Source of the DNA: Haberlea rhodopensis
Taxonomy: Eukaryota; Streptophyta; Magnoliopsida; Lamiales; Gesneriaceae
Length of the DNA: 64,000 nt
Direction of reading: 5' to 3'
NCBI GenBank assembly: GCA_907163345.1
Contig: CAJQUN010000957.1
Coordinates: 1-64,000, forward strand
This document shows, piece after piece, positions 36,112 through 46,911 of the stretch; within the stretch, counting starts at the first letter, position 1, and each line of letters opens with the position of its first letter. The notes below the pieces were generated by a model that searched no databases, had not been told where the DNA came from, and saw only the letters and a list, made by a program, of their open reading frames with translations. A program made the position numbers and the translations under genes.

Positions 36112-37854
36112 CATGCCAAAGGCATCCATACCCAACACCATATCCGGACCACGTACATTTACGTGTCCACCATACCACATATATCAAAATCAATTCACAT
36201 ATTCATTTCCTTATATTCAGTCATCACAATTCAACAATACATGATTACTGGAATATGAAATAATTCATATTATACCTGCTCGTACGTCACTACGTACCTT
36301 ATAGTCGACGACATGAACAAACCACCCTCGACGTCCTGAGACCGTGGAGTATCTATATTGAATATCAATTCCATAACCAATTCATTAATAATACTTTGAT
36401 ATCATTTATATGCATTTCAACCTCAATTCAATATAATTTCTCTCCAATAACTTTGTACTTCCATATTCAACAATAATATCATCTATTAAATAGATTTGTC
36501 ATGCCTCCTATTATAACAATCACATATACTCAGTATAATTTCACTATTATACTCAATCTCAATTATTATACCCCATATACTACACAAACAAACCAATTAC
36601 CTTCCATTTATTCAAGTTATCAATAACTGAAGTATGTAATATTTACATTACTAGGGTTCAATATACTAAACCTTATTTCATTGTTCAAGAATTCCTCAAA
36701 ATAACTTACTCATATAAAATGAGCGTAAAAGTCATTAATATTCATCTAATTCAATCTTAACATCAATAAAACCTAATCCGATAAATACTCAACATTCATA
36801 TATGATTTTCACATAAACAAGATATAGATTCCCTTTGCAGTAACATATCCAGCAAAATCATAATCTACTTGGCTCGAGGCTTAAACCAACACTTAAACAC
36901 CATCCAAACATTTTATCAAACACCTCATGAGCATGATTTTCAAGCCCACAATAGCCCTGAAATTCAGCCATAAAAGCCCCAATTGTTCGGCCATCACAAC
37001 ACACACATTCTTGATCCATTATAACACATAATCCCTTACCACAATCTGCAGAATTTATGAACTAAAAGGCTTAACAAACTGAACCACATAAAATTGAACA
37101 ACATAGCAGCAGAAATTTTTGAGTTCAAAACATCAACAAATCAAGCCAAAAGCAGGGGAAATCTTCGACTCAAAGCAAGAAGAAATCGAGCCCACTACAG
37201 CAGATTTCAACATATAGCAGTAGACATGCAAGCAACAGATTTCGAACCATTTAGCTTAGATTTTTCGAAATAAGATGCAACAAATTTTGGCCAAGAACAA
37301 TCATAAAAACTTGAGCAAAATAACAAGATTTTTGAATCATAAGGGGGGCAGATTTTCGATCCTTATCAGTGGAATTTTCGACCCATAAACTCAGCACATA
37401 TTTTCGAACATAACTTGGCACAAAATCGAATAATAATCGTGCAAGAATCGAAGAATAAGAAGGATAACTAGCTAAGGAAATCAAGTAGTGTCTTACCCAC
37501 ACAAGCTTGAGCAAGAATTGCCCCTGAAACAAGGAATGAAAAATCGCCTCTTGCAAGGAATGAGGGAGACCGATTTCTTGTGTGTGTAGTGGAGATGAGT
37601 ATGTGTTTCTGTCTAACCCTAGGTTTAATCCCAACCTTTCAAGTATTTTCTCATTCAAATAATATAATTATTATTATCAGTCCTCATGAAACTAATTTAC
37701 ACTAATAAGTTCATTCCAAAGTTATAAATTCAATCCCCGAACCATTTATCCCAACTCCGTTCCAAAATTCGATACTCAAAAATTAAATTTCGAGATATAA
37801 TAAAATATCATAATTAAATCCATTTAACAAATAATAATTATTTCGGACATCACA
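36112..37854 (-). mobile_element. 5' LTR of element H, U3-side part
   Basis: Continues LTR H after the J insertion. It is AT-rich, with no GATC cluster and no coding frame with a known motif, and ends TTTCGGACATCACA. The two parts sum to about 2.65 kb. Confidence 0.8.
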
Positions 37855-38128
37855 GCATCCCTTGTTGTTCAAGGCTCCATCCATATACACTTTCTACGTC
37901 TCATCATGTTGAGATCCGATCATCTCTGCCAGGAAATTGGACAGTGCTTGACCCTTGATAGATATCCTAAGCTGGTAGGATTTATCATACTCACCAAGCT
38001 CAACTGTCCACTTGACCAGCCTTCCTGATACATTGGGCTGCGTCATGATCCTTCACATGAGACTATTTGTTAACACCGAGATGGGGTGGGACAAGAAGTA
38101 TGGTCTCGACCTTCTCGCGGTTATAACC
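37855..38128 (-). pseudogene. F pol segment: RT-RNase H connection
   Basis: On the minus strand this reads SGRLVKWTVELGEYDKSYQL, IKGQALSNFLAEM and VYMDGALNNKG, the connection and RNase H start of plant Tat-type pol, with an in-frame stop before VYMDG and one after NSLM. It connects the RT part right of G to the RNase H part left of H. Its ends are the target duplications of H and G. Confidence 0.85.
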
Positions 38129-38811
38129 TGTGATGCCCCGAAATTAATTAATTGCAAGTAAGGCATTAATTATGTTTATATGATGTATCATGTGTTGATG
38201 GATTTATGTGTTGGGTATTAAGATGTTAACATGATTTAATTGTGTTAATTATTAAATATGAGGAAGATGTGATTTAAGATGAAGTTTAGAGCATTGTTGT
38301 ATAATGCTTTTAAAGTACCAAGTAGAGTATTTTTATACATCATGTTAAGTTTGGGGTACAATTTTTTTTATTAAGTTAAAGCAACCCCTTTTTAAATCCT
38401 CTACCCATCACTTTAACCCCCACTTTACCTTTCACCTTTTAAAAATCCCCAAAATCACTTCCCAACCCCAAACCCTACCCATTTTCGAGTTCCACCAAAG
38501 GAGGAGAAGGAAAGTTCCACAAAAACTTTGTTTGTGTGATCTTTGCTAGGATTTGGAGCCTACAAGAGGTATGGAACCATTCCTATAAATTTTATGATGT
38601 TTGGTGTTGAAATGGGTTAAGTTTTTGATGTTTTGTGTGGGTTTGTTTGGGTATGTGTTGTTTATGGTTGGGGTATGATTTTTTGAAGTGTTTTATGTGG
38701 GTTTTAGTGGGTTATGATGTTATTGAAGTTGTGAGGAAGTTTGGTTTTGGGTGGCATGAGGAGGAGCTTGAAAAATGAGCATTAATGGCGAAATTTCGGA
38801 GTACAGCACTC

Positions 38812-39023
38812 GGCGATCGATCGCCCGTTCTTGGCGATCGATCGCGAGCCTCCAGTGCCCGCCAGTAGCATTTGGCGATCGATCGCCACTCTTGGGCGAT
38901 CGATCGGCGAGGCTGGCGATCGATCGCGCCAAAAGTGGCGATCGATCGCCAAGAAGAGAAATTTTGCCCCTCGTCCAGTGCGATCTCGCGATCGATCGCG
39001 CCTGGGCAGCGATCGATCGCGAG
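38812..39023 (+). repeat. GATC palindrome octet of G 5' LTR
   Basis: Eight units as pair, gap, two pairs, gap, pair. The first pair has core starts exactly 21 bp apart. The gap holds CCAGTAGCAT. It lies about 480 bp downstream of the TATA-like box, so it is probably transcribed. Confidence 0.93.
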
Positions 39024-39224
39024 TTGTAAAAAGGTGGATTTTTGATATTTATGTGGGATTTTTGGATATTGGACTATGTTTAGCTTCTAATATCAATTTT
39101 TATGGTTATGTAGAACCATCCCAGGTGCCCACGACTTCAAGGAGATAAAGTCCCCCGACTTCTCCATTTTGGGAATTAAGGTACGTAAGAGACGTACGAG
39201 CATCGGACGGTAAACCATACCCTT

Positions 39225-39485
39225 ACATATTATGATGATGTTTACGATGATGATGTTTATGATAATGCTTATGATGATGTTTATGATGAAGATGTTTATG
39301 ATGATGTTTACGATGATAATGGTTATGATGATATTTATGATGATGTTACGATGATGATGTTTATGATGATGATGCTTATGATGATGTTATGATAATGATG
39401 CTTACGATGACGTTTACGATGATGATGCTTATGATGATGTTTATGATGATGATGTTTATGATGACGTCTATGATGACGAAGTTTA
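39225..39485 (+). repeat. GATGATGTTTAT-type repeat tract in G 5' LTR
   Basis: Degenerate 9-15 bp tandem repeats of GATGATGTTTATGAT. The same tract is at 46003-46263 in the 3' LTR. Low complexity; frames here are incidental. Confidence 0.85.
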
Positions 39486-39510
39486 TGATAAGGTCATACG
39501 ACGTGTATGA

Positions 39511-39702
39511 TTGGGTAAGACGCCCATGTGGTAAGATGCCACCCAAAGTATGTGAGTGGGTAAGATGCCCCGTGGTAAGATGCCACGCAATGTTTATGAT
39601 ATGGTAAGACGCCATATGATTGGGTAAGATGCCCATGTGGTAAGATGCCACACGATGATTATGATATGGTAAGATGCCATACAATGGGGTAAGACGCCCT
39701 AA
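39511..39702 (+). repeat. Array of nine TAAGAYG hairpins in G 5' LTR
   Basis: Nine units GG-TAAGAYG-CC with outer arms that differ yet stay complementary: TGGG/CCCA, GTGG/CCAC, CGTGG/CCACG, ATATGG/CCATAT, TGTGG/CCACA, TATGG/CCATA. The loop is constant apart from T/C at one position. The same array lies at 46289-46480 in the 3' LTR and in solo LTR D. Confidence 0.9.
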
Positions 39703-40132
39703 TACATGAATAAGAGTCAGGGATAACAAAGGAAGTCGAAGGACGACCAATAACCTTTACTTAACTAGGATGTTATGCATTACTGTATGCTTTTGATATA
39801 ATGTTAAGTAAATATGTACATGCTCACGATGTGTTATCCCTGTAGGTACACTTTTGGACCGAGGGCCTAGGGTCGGGTTGAGGAGGTGAGCTAAAGGAAG
39901 CACGATGAATGTAGGATGCAGGATTTTGATAGTCTCTACTCTAGGAGTAGTGTAAATCTATAACTTTAACATTCATTAATGAGAATGTAATTAAATAGCT
40001 TTTGGAAATTTTATTTTGGCCTGTAATCTCCTTAGCTCAAGCTACAACCGGAACCCTTAAGAGGTTATAAATGCACGCTCTATCCAATTTATGTGTACTA
40101 AATGATATTAAGGTAGGAAGACCCTACATTAG

Positions 40133-40144
40133 TGGTATCAGAGC
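40133..40144 (+). other. Primer-binding site of element G
   Basis: TGGTATCAGAGC, four bases after the 5' LTR. Confidence 0.96.
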
Positions 40145-40334
40145 AGTGGTTAGATAACCCGGGAATGAGTGAAGGGTAGCCTTAGCAATAAGTTAGCTAG
40201 GTGCTTGCTTTCGAACATGTTTTGTGCATAAGTTGCATATGAAGTATATGATGTTATGCTAACATGTTTTGTTTATCTAACAAACTATTATACGAACTGC
40301 TTTTGGATCTGGTTGTTAACCCTTGTGTTGCAGT

Positions 40335-41786
40335 ATGGCAGCAAACGTGGAGGTAGGTGACGCAGTGAGCGTCAATGCAAGTGCGGGGCGTACGAATCCC
40401 CTACCCCCGCCAGCTTTTGATGATGAACCGGCCGAACAACAGTTGTTGCCAGGGGAGCTAAGCTTAACTCAGTTTCTTGCATACCGACCCCCAACCTTTG
40501 AAGGAATTGAAACAGGGGAACGAGCTGAGGAATGGTTGGAAAGAATAGAGCAAATCTTTGTGGCAGCCCCATGTGCGAAGACAGCATGGATACGGTTAGC
40601 AGAGTTCCAATTGGCCAAGAAGGCGCTAATGTGGTGGAAGACCACTGTGGTAGAGCAAGAGGCTCAAGGTCATGAAGTTAACTGGAAAATGTTTCGAACT
40701 CGCTTTCTGAACCGTTATTTCTCGGCTGCAGCACGACAGGCTAAGGAAGATGAATTCACTCACCTTAAGCAAGGTAATATGTCAGTGTCAGATTATGCTC
40801 TTCAGTTTTGCTCCTTGCTCAGATATGTGCCTCACATTGCCACGAGCACGCAAGCAAAGATGAGGAATTTCATGAAAGGTTTGAGGCCGGAGCTATACGA
40901 TAGGGTAATCACTTATGGCCCTACTTGCTTTGACGATGCACTCTCACGGGCTGAGCTAGCCGAACTAGGAGTGGGTGCATACCCTGATGTTGTACCACCG
41001 CCAGCACCCCCTCAGAAATCCACTCATGATAATTTGAAGCCAAGGGGTGAGCAGTTCAAATCAAGGGGAAACACATCGGCGTCAAGGTTCAGTGGTAAGA
41101 GGTCTGACAATAGATGGAAGGGGAACCGTAGGGGTGATGCCCCATCTGGACGGGGGCAGTCTCAGGGAGACAGATCCGGGAAGATCCAATGCACTCTTTG
41201 TGGGCAACCACATCTGACGAAAGAATGTGTAGGGTGCTATGTTTGTGGCGACAAGGGCCACTTTGCTAGACAGTGTCCCAACAGGGGAAGTCAACAGGGT
41301 CCTGCGGGGAGGCCTGCGGATAGGACAGCACAGCACAGACCCCCATTTGTGCCGCGTCAGCATGGAGGTCAGCCCATGGGGCCACCTCAAGGACAAGTCT
41401 ATGCACTGACAAGGGAGCAGGCTTCAGCGGCTCCGGAGGAGGTTATAGCGGGTACGTGTCTTTTATTTACGCACCCTGCTTTTATTTTGATCGACACAGG
41501 TGCGTCACACTCTTTTGTGTCAACAAGTTTTGTGGAAAGACACCACATATGCACTTCTCCGTCGCCCACGCCTCTTATAGTCTCGACCCCCGCTGGAAGA
41601 AGTATGATTACTGATCGGATCGTCTACAATGGCCTCATTTATTTTGAGGATAAAGAACTAAGGTCAGATTTGATTGTTCTGGGAATGTCAGATTTTGACT
41701 GCATTCTGGGCATCGACGTTCTGAACAGGTATCAGGCAGTTGTGAACTGCAGGCAGAGGACAGTACGGTTCAAATCTGGTATGTGA
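40335..41786 (+). CDS. gag: Gag and protease of element G (ends at a premature TGA)
   Basis: About 483 codons from the ATG at 40335, preferred over an upstream TTG because A conserves the same MAAN start. A retrotransposon gag domain (FEGIETGERAEEWLERIEQI through FLNRYFSAAARQ) covers roughly residues 45-190. Two zinc knuckles, CTLCGQPHLTKEC and CYVCGDKGHFARQC, lie near residues 285-320. An aspartic protease site, ILIDTGASHSFVS, lies near residue 385. Gag packages the RNA and the protease matures the polyprotein. In relatives the frame runs on into RT. Here a TGA at 41784-41786 ends it, but the same frame continues afterwards, so this is a nonsense change rather than a natural boundary. Confidence 0.9.
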   Translation: MAANVEVGDAVSVNASAGRTNPLPPPAFDDEPAEQQLLPGELSLTQFLAYRPPTFEGIETGERAEEWLERIEQIFVAAPCAKTAWIRLAEFQLAKKALMWWKTTVVEQEAQGHEVNWKMFRTRFLNRYFSAAARQAKEDEFTHLKQGNMSVSDYALQFCSLLRYVPHIATSTQAKMRNFMKGLRPELYDRVITYGPTCFDDALSRAELAELGVGAYPDVVPPPAPPQKSTHDNLKPRGEQFKSRGNTSASRFSGKRSDNRWKGNRRGDAPSGRGQSQGDRSGKIQCTLCGQPHLTKECVGCYVCGDKGHFARQCPNRGSQQGPAGRPADRTAQHRPPFVPRQHGGQPMGPPQGQVYALTREQASAAPEEVIAGTCLLFTHPAFILIDTGASHSFVSTSFVERHHICTSPSPTPLIVSTPAGRSMITDRIVYNGLIYFEDKELRSDLIVLGMSDFDCILGIDVLNRYQAVVNCRQRTVRFKSGM

Positions 41787-44700
41787 ATTCCATGGACGTT
41801 CTATGGGGATGGTTCTCGCTCAAAGATTCCATTGATATCTGCTGTCAAGATGGCACAGTTATTGGAACGAGGCCATACAGGATATCTCATATATGCCGTT
41901 GATGTTACGGGAAAGAAAGAAGAAGTAAGAGTTGAGGATGTGCCCGTAGTGGCGGAGTTTCCCGATGTCTTTCCTGAGGAGATTCCCGGATTCCCACCGA
42001 CGAGAGAGGTCGAGTTTGGGATTGAGTTATTAACGGGGACGTCTATCATTTCTCGTGCCCCTTATAGGATGGCACCAGCGGAGCTAAAGGAATTAAAGAT
42101 TCAGTTGCAAGAGCTCCTTGATAAAGGCTATATACGCCCTAGCGTATCGCCCTGGGGAGCGCCAGTTTTATTTGTGAAGAAGAAAGATGGTTCGATGCGT
42201 TTGTGCATCGATTACAGACAACTTAACAAAGCCACAGTGAAGAATAAGCACCCACTCCCGAGGATCGATGATTTGTTTGATCGGTTGCAGGGTACGAGGC
42301 TCTACAGTAAGATCGATCTGAGGTCGGGGTACCATCAGATTCGAGTAAGAGAAGAGGATGTTCAGAAGACAGCCTTCAGGACGAGGTATGGGCACTATGA
42401 ATTCCTAGTCATGCCTTTTGGGGTGACAAATGCCCCGGCAGTTTTCATGAGTTTGATGAACAAGGTGTTCCAGCCATTTTTGGATCAATTCGTCATAGTT
42501 TTCATTGACGATATACTCATCTACTCTCGGACCGAAGAAGATCATGTACGGCACTTGAGGACAGTACTTCAGATCCTCAGGGATCATCAGTTGTATGCAA
42601 AGCTTAGCAAGTGCGAGTCTGGTTGGACAGCGTGGTATTCCTAGGCCATGTCATATCTAGCCAAGGGATATCTGTGGATCCCAGGAAGATTGAAGCTGTG
42701 ATGGAGTGGGCAGCACCCACTTCTGTACCCGAGATACGGAGTTTTCTTGGCTTAGCAGGTTATTACCGACGTTTTGTCGAGGGATTTTCTAAGATCGCTA
42801 AGCCATTGACACAGCTGACCCAGAAAGGAGTCCCATTCTTTTGGTCCGAAGCTTGTGAGGAAAGCTTCCAAGAATTGAAGCGTCATTTGACAACAGCGCC
42901 AGTGTTGGTGATTCCGTCGGAGGATAAGAGGTTTGCCTTGTACACGGATGCATCATTGCAGGGTTTGGGCTGCGTATTGATGCAAGACAGACAAGTGGTA
43001 GCCTATGCTTCGAGACAGTTGAAGCCTCACGAGACCAGATACCCAGTTCATGATCTGGAACTGGCGGCTATCATTTTCGCCTTAAAGATTTGGCGTCATT
43101 ATCTTTATGGTACTACGTTTACCATCTTTACGGACCATAAGAGCCTAAAGTTTCTATTCACTCAGGCTGAACTGAATATGCGTCAAAGAAGATGGATGGA
43201 TTTGCTCAAGGATTATGACTGTGAAATTTAGTACCATCCTGGTAAAGCAAATTTGATAGCAGACGCCTTAAGTCGGAAGGTGAAGAGTACTGCTGAGGAT
43301 GTTATGTGTTTATCAGCTTTGATGACTTCCTATTGCCATCTGGGCTATGACTTCGATGTGGACACGTCGCCGGTGCGAGTGTCGACCTTATTGGCCGAGC
43401 CAGACATATTTGAGGCTATCAGGAAAGCTCAGAGGTCAGATGATGAAGTTCAGAGATGGTCATCGATAGTACTTCGAGGTCAGCCAACAAAGTTTAGAGT
43501 GGCTGAAGATGATTCATTAAGACTGGGCAACCGATGGGTAGTCCCAGATACACCAGAGTTACGTAAAGGAATATTGGAGCGAGCTCACAGTAGTCGGTTC
43601 AGTATTCACCCAGGAGGAAGAAAGATGTACAAGGACCTGAGTGGTCAATTCTGGTGGAGACGCATGAAGCGTGATGTGATCAGTTTTGTCAAGAGATGTT
43701 TGATCTGCCAACAAGTAAAGGCAGAAAGGCAGAGGCCTGGTGGCGAGCTGAAGAGCTTGGAGGTACCTAAGTGGAAGTGGGAGCATATATCTATGGACTT
43801 CGTGACCCACTTGCCAAGGTCGGCCTCTGGATTTGATGCGATCTGGGTGATCGTGGATAGGCTGACGAAGGTGGCTCATTTCATCCCTTACAGTATGACT
43901 TTCACGTATCTAAAAATGGCCCAAGTATATGTACGGGATGTAGTGAGGTTGCATGGGATTCCAGTCTCGATCGTGTCTGACAGAGACCCAAGGTTTACTT
44001 CCCATTTCTGGGAAGGTCTCCAGACAGCTTTGGGCACCGAGGTGAGACTGAGTACAGCTTATCACCCTCAGACTGATGGCCAAACGGAGCGTACTATACA
44101 GACGCTCGAAGATATGCTGAGGGCATGTGTTTTGGAGTTTGATACTCCGTGGCAAGAATCTATACCACTGGTAGAGTTCTCATACAATAACAGCTATCAG
44201 GCGAGCATTCAAATGGCCCCTTTTGAAGCTCTTTACGGACGACGATGTAGGTCACCGCTGTATTGGGAGGACTTGACGAGTAAAGTGGTCGGAGGACCGG
44301 ATATGATTAAGGACATGGAGGAAAAGATTAAGATGATACGCTTAAAGATGAAAGCGGCTCAAGATAGGCAAGCAGCCTATGCAAATAAGCGGCGACGGCC
44401 GCTAGAATTTCAAGTAGGAGACAAGGTCTTCTTGAAAATCTCACCCTTCAGGGGTGTTGTTCGTTTTGGTATGCGGGGGAAGTTATCCCCGAGGTATGTT
44501 GGACCGTATGAGGTATTACAGCGTATCGGCACTTTGGCTTACCGATTGGCTCTACCGCCGTCTTTATATGGGATTCATGATGTTTTCCATGTTTCTATGC
44601 TACGGAAGTATGAGCCAGACCCGTCTCATGTTTTACAGCCTACTGAAGTGCAGTTAGACTCAGATGTATCCTACGTTGAACGACCGGTCAGAATTCTGGA

Positions 44701-44848
44701 TCGTGAGGATCGCAGACTACGAAGTAAAGTTATACCGATGGTCAAAGTACAGTGGGATCGTCGGGGTGTCGAGGAGGCTACGTGGGAGACGGAGCGGCAT
44801 ATGATGCAGCATTACCCAGAACTATTTTCTGGTATGATTTATGTTTAG
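41787..44848 (+). pseudogene. pol: Pol of element G: RT, RNase H, integrase, chromodomain-like tail
   Basis: In order: RT with CIDYRQLNKATVKNKHPLPR (about 42204) and the active site FIDDILIYS (about 42502); RNase H with LYTDAS (about 42938) and ELAAIIFALKIW; integrase zinc finger (HSSRFSIH ... CLICQQ, 43587-43715); catalytic core with SMDFVTHL, IVSDRDPRF and TDGQTERT (DDE, 43790-44095); and a chromodomain-like end (VKVQWDRRGVEEATWETE, 44740-44800) thought to steer insertion to heterochromatin. Lesions: frameshift near 42618 just after the RT, and a TAG at 43229-43231 between RNase H and integrase, besides the TGA at 41784. All catalytic residues I can check are kept. Confidence 0.92.
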
Positions 44849-44892
44849 TTTCTTTTGGGTAAGTGCATGCGATTTCGAGGATGAAATCTTGT

Positions 44893-44906
44893 AAGTAGGG
44901 GAGTAA
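44893..44906 (+). other. Polypurine tract of element G
   Basis: AAGTAGGGGAGTAA directly before the 3' LTR, the plus-strand primer in reverse transcription. C and J have AGTAGGGG(G)ATAATT in the same place. Confidence 0.9.
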
Positions 44907-46906
44907 TGTGATGCCCCGAAATTAATTAATTGCAAGTAAGGCATTAATTATGTTTATATGATGTATCATGTGTTGATGGATTTATGTGTTGGGTATTAAG
45001 ATGTTAACATGATTTAATTGTGTTAATTATTAAATATGAGGAAGATGTGATTTAAGATGAAGTTTAGAGCATTGTTGTATAATGCTTTTAAAGTACCAAG
45101 TAGAGTATTTTTATACATCATGTTAAGTTTGGGGTACAATTTTTTTTATTAAGTTAAAGCAACCCCTTTTTAAATCCTCTACCCATCACTTTAACCCCCA
45201 CTTTACCTTTCACCTTTTAAAAATCCCCAAAATCACTTCCCAACCCCAAACCCTACCCATTTTCGAGTTCCACCAAAGGAGGAGAAGGAAAGTTCCACAA
45301 AAACTTTGTTTGTGTGATCTTTGCTAGGATTTGGAGCCTACAAGAGGTATGGAACCATTCCTATAAGTTTTATGATGTTTGGTGTTGAAATGGGTTAAGT
45401 TTTTGATGTTTTATGTGGGTTTGTTTGGGTATGTGTTGTTTATGGTTGGGGTATGATTTTTTGAAGTGTTTTATGTGGGTTTTAGTGGGTTATGATGTTA
45501 TTGAAGTTGTGAGGAAGTTTGGTTTTGGGTGGCATGAGGAGGAGCTTGAAAAATGAGCATTAATGGCGAAATTTCGGAGTACAGCACTCGGCGATCGATC
45601 GCCCGTTCTTGGCGATCGATCGCGAGCCTCCAGTGGCCGCCAGTAGCATTTGGCGATCGATCACCACTCTTGGACGATCGATCGGCGAGGCTGGCGATCG
45701 ATCGCGCCAAAAGTGGCGATCGATCGCCAAGAAGAGAAATTTTGCCCCTCGTCCAGTGCGATCTCGCGATCGATCGCGCCTGGGCAGCGATCGATCGCGA
45801 GTTGTAAAAAGGTGGATTTTTGATATTTATGTGGGATTTTTGGATATTGGACTATGTTTAGCTTCTAATATCAATTTGTATGGTTATGTAGAACCATCCC
45901 AGGTGCCCACGACTTCAAGGAGATAAAGTCCCCCGACTTCTCCATTTTGGGAATTAAGGTACGTAAGAGACGTACGAGCATCGGACGGTAAACCATACCC
46001 TTACATATTATGATGATGTTTACGATGATGATGTTTATGATAATGCTTATGATGATGTTTATGATGAAGATGTTTATGATGATGTTTACGATGATAATGG
46101 TTATGATGATATTTTTGATGATGTTACGATGATGATGTTTATGATGATGATGCTTATGATGATGTTATGATAATGATGCTTACGATGACGTTTACGATGA
46201 TGATGCTTATGATGATGTTTATGATGATGATGTTTATGATGACGTCTATGATGACGAAGTTTATGATAAGGTCATACGACGTGTATGATTGGGTAAGACG
46301 CCCATGTGGTAAGATGCCACCCAAAGTATGTGAGTGGGTAAGATGCCCCGTGGTAAGATGCCACGCAATGTTTATGATATGGTAAGACGCCATATGATTG
46401 GGTAAGATGCCCATGTGGTAAGATGCCACACGATGATTATGATATGGTAAGATGCCATACAATGGGGTAAGACGCCCTAATACATGAATAAGAGTCAGGG
46501 ATAACAAAGGAAGTCGAAGGACGACCAATAACCTTTACTTAACTAGGATGTTATGCATTACTGTATGCTTTTGATATAATGTTAAGTAAATATGTACATG
46601 CTCACGATGTGTTATCCCTGTAGGTACACTTTTGGACCGAGGGCCTAGGGTCGGGTTGAGGAGGTGAGCTAAAGGAAGCACGATGAATGTAGGATGCAGG
46701 ATTTTGATAGTCTCTACTCTAGGAGTAGTGTAAATCTATAGCTTTAACATTCATTAATGAGAATGTAATTAAATAGCTTTTGGAAATTTTATTTTGGCCT
46801 GTAATCTCCTTAGCTCAAGCTACAACCGGAACCCTTAAGAGGTTATAAATGCACGTTCTATCCAATTTATGTGTACTAAATGATATTAAGGTAGGAAGAC
46901 CCTACA
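44907..46906 (+). mobile_element. 3' LTR of element G
   Basis: 2000 bp. By eye it differs from the 5' LTR at about nine bases. Two of these hit GATC units (GATCACC and GACGATCG at about 45660-45675), and the rest are scattered, with no length change. GATC octet 45591-45801; TAAGAYG array about 46289-46480. Confidence 0.95.
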
Positions 46907-46911
46907 TAACC

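Larger units (their letters stand above)
27140..37854 (-). mobile_element. Element H: LARD-like element with damaged 3' part
   Basis: TGTAAGACCCC at 27140 to GGACATCACA at 37854, with target duplication GCATC (27135-27139 and 37855-37859). The PBS (28042-28053) and a complete right-hand LTR mark the minus orientation. On the left, only a short LTR-end-like stretch and under 1 kb of interior remain, so most of the 3' LTR and interior are missing. Element J is inserted in its 5' LTR. The interior next to the PBS (CCCAAAGAGCTAACC) resembles C. Confidence 0.8.
38129..40128 (+). mobile_element. 5' LTR of element G
   Basis: 2000 bp, TGTGATGCCCC to CCCTACA. It carries a TATA-like TATTTTTATACATC at 38328-38341, a CT-rich stretch to 38500, a GATC octet, a GAT-rich repeat tract and a TAAGAYG hairpin array in the 3' half. 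Confidence 0.95.
38129..46906 (+). mobile_element. Element G: young complete Tekay-like Ty3/gypsy retrotransposon
   Basis: 8778 bp with two 2000-bp LTRs (38129-40128 and 44907-46906) of the same length and about nine differences by eye, PBS 40133-40144, polypurine tract 44893-44906 and perfect duplication TAACC (38124-38128 and 46907-46911). Gag, protease, RT, RNase H, integrase and a chromodomain-like tail follow in chromovirus order, so it is Tekay/Del-like. At a commonly used grass rate of 1.3e-8 substitutions per site per year, roughly 0.45% divergence would mean under 0.2 million years; the rate for this plant is unknown. Pol is broken in three places. Confidence 0.95.

Noticed and set aside
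38812..39023. CRISPR-like regularly spaced short repeats, or bacterial HIP1 (GCGATCGC) sequence from contamination
   Set aside because: Units are 10-12 bp palindromes with 10-40 bp spacers inside plant LTRs that have target duplications. No cas genes or bacterial genes are present, and the same clusters occur in several integrated LTRs.
39376..39750. Ile/Thr- and Met/Asp-rich frames on both strands in the LTRs of G (repeated at 46154-46528)
   Set aside because: They are translations of the GATGATGTTTAT tract and hairpin array; no start context or domain.
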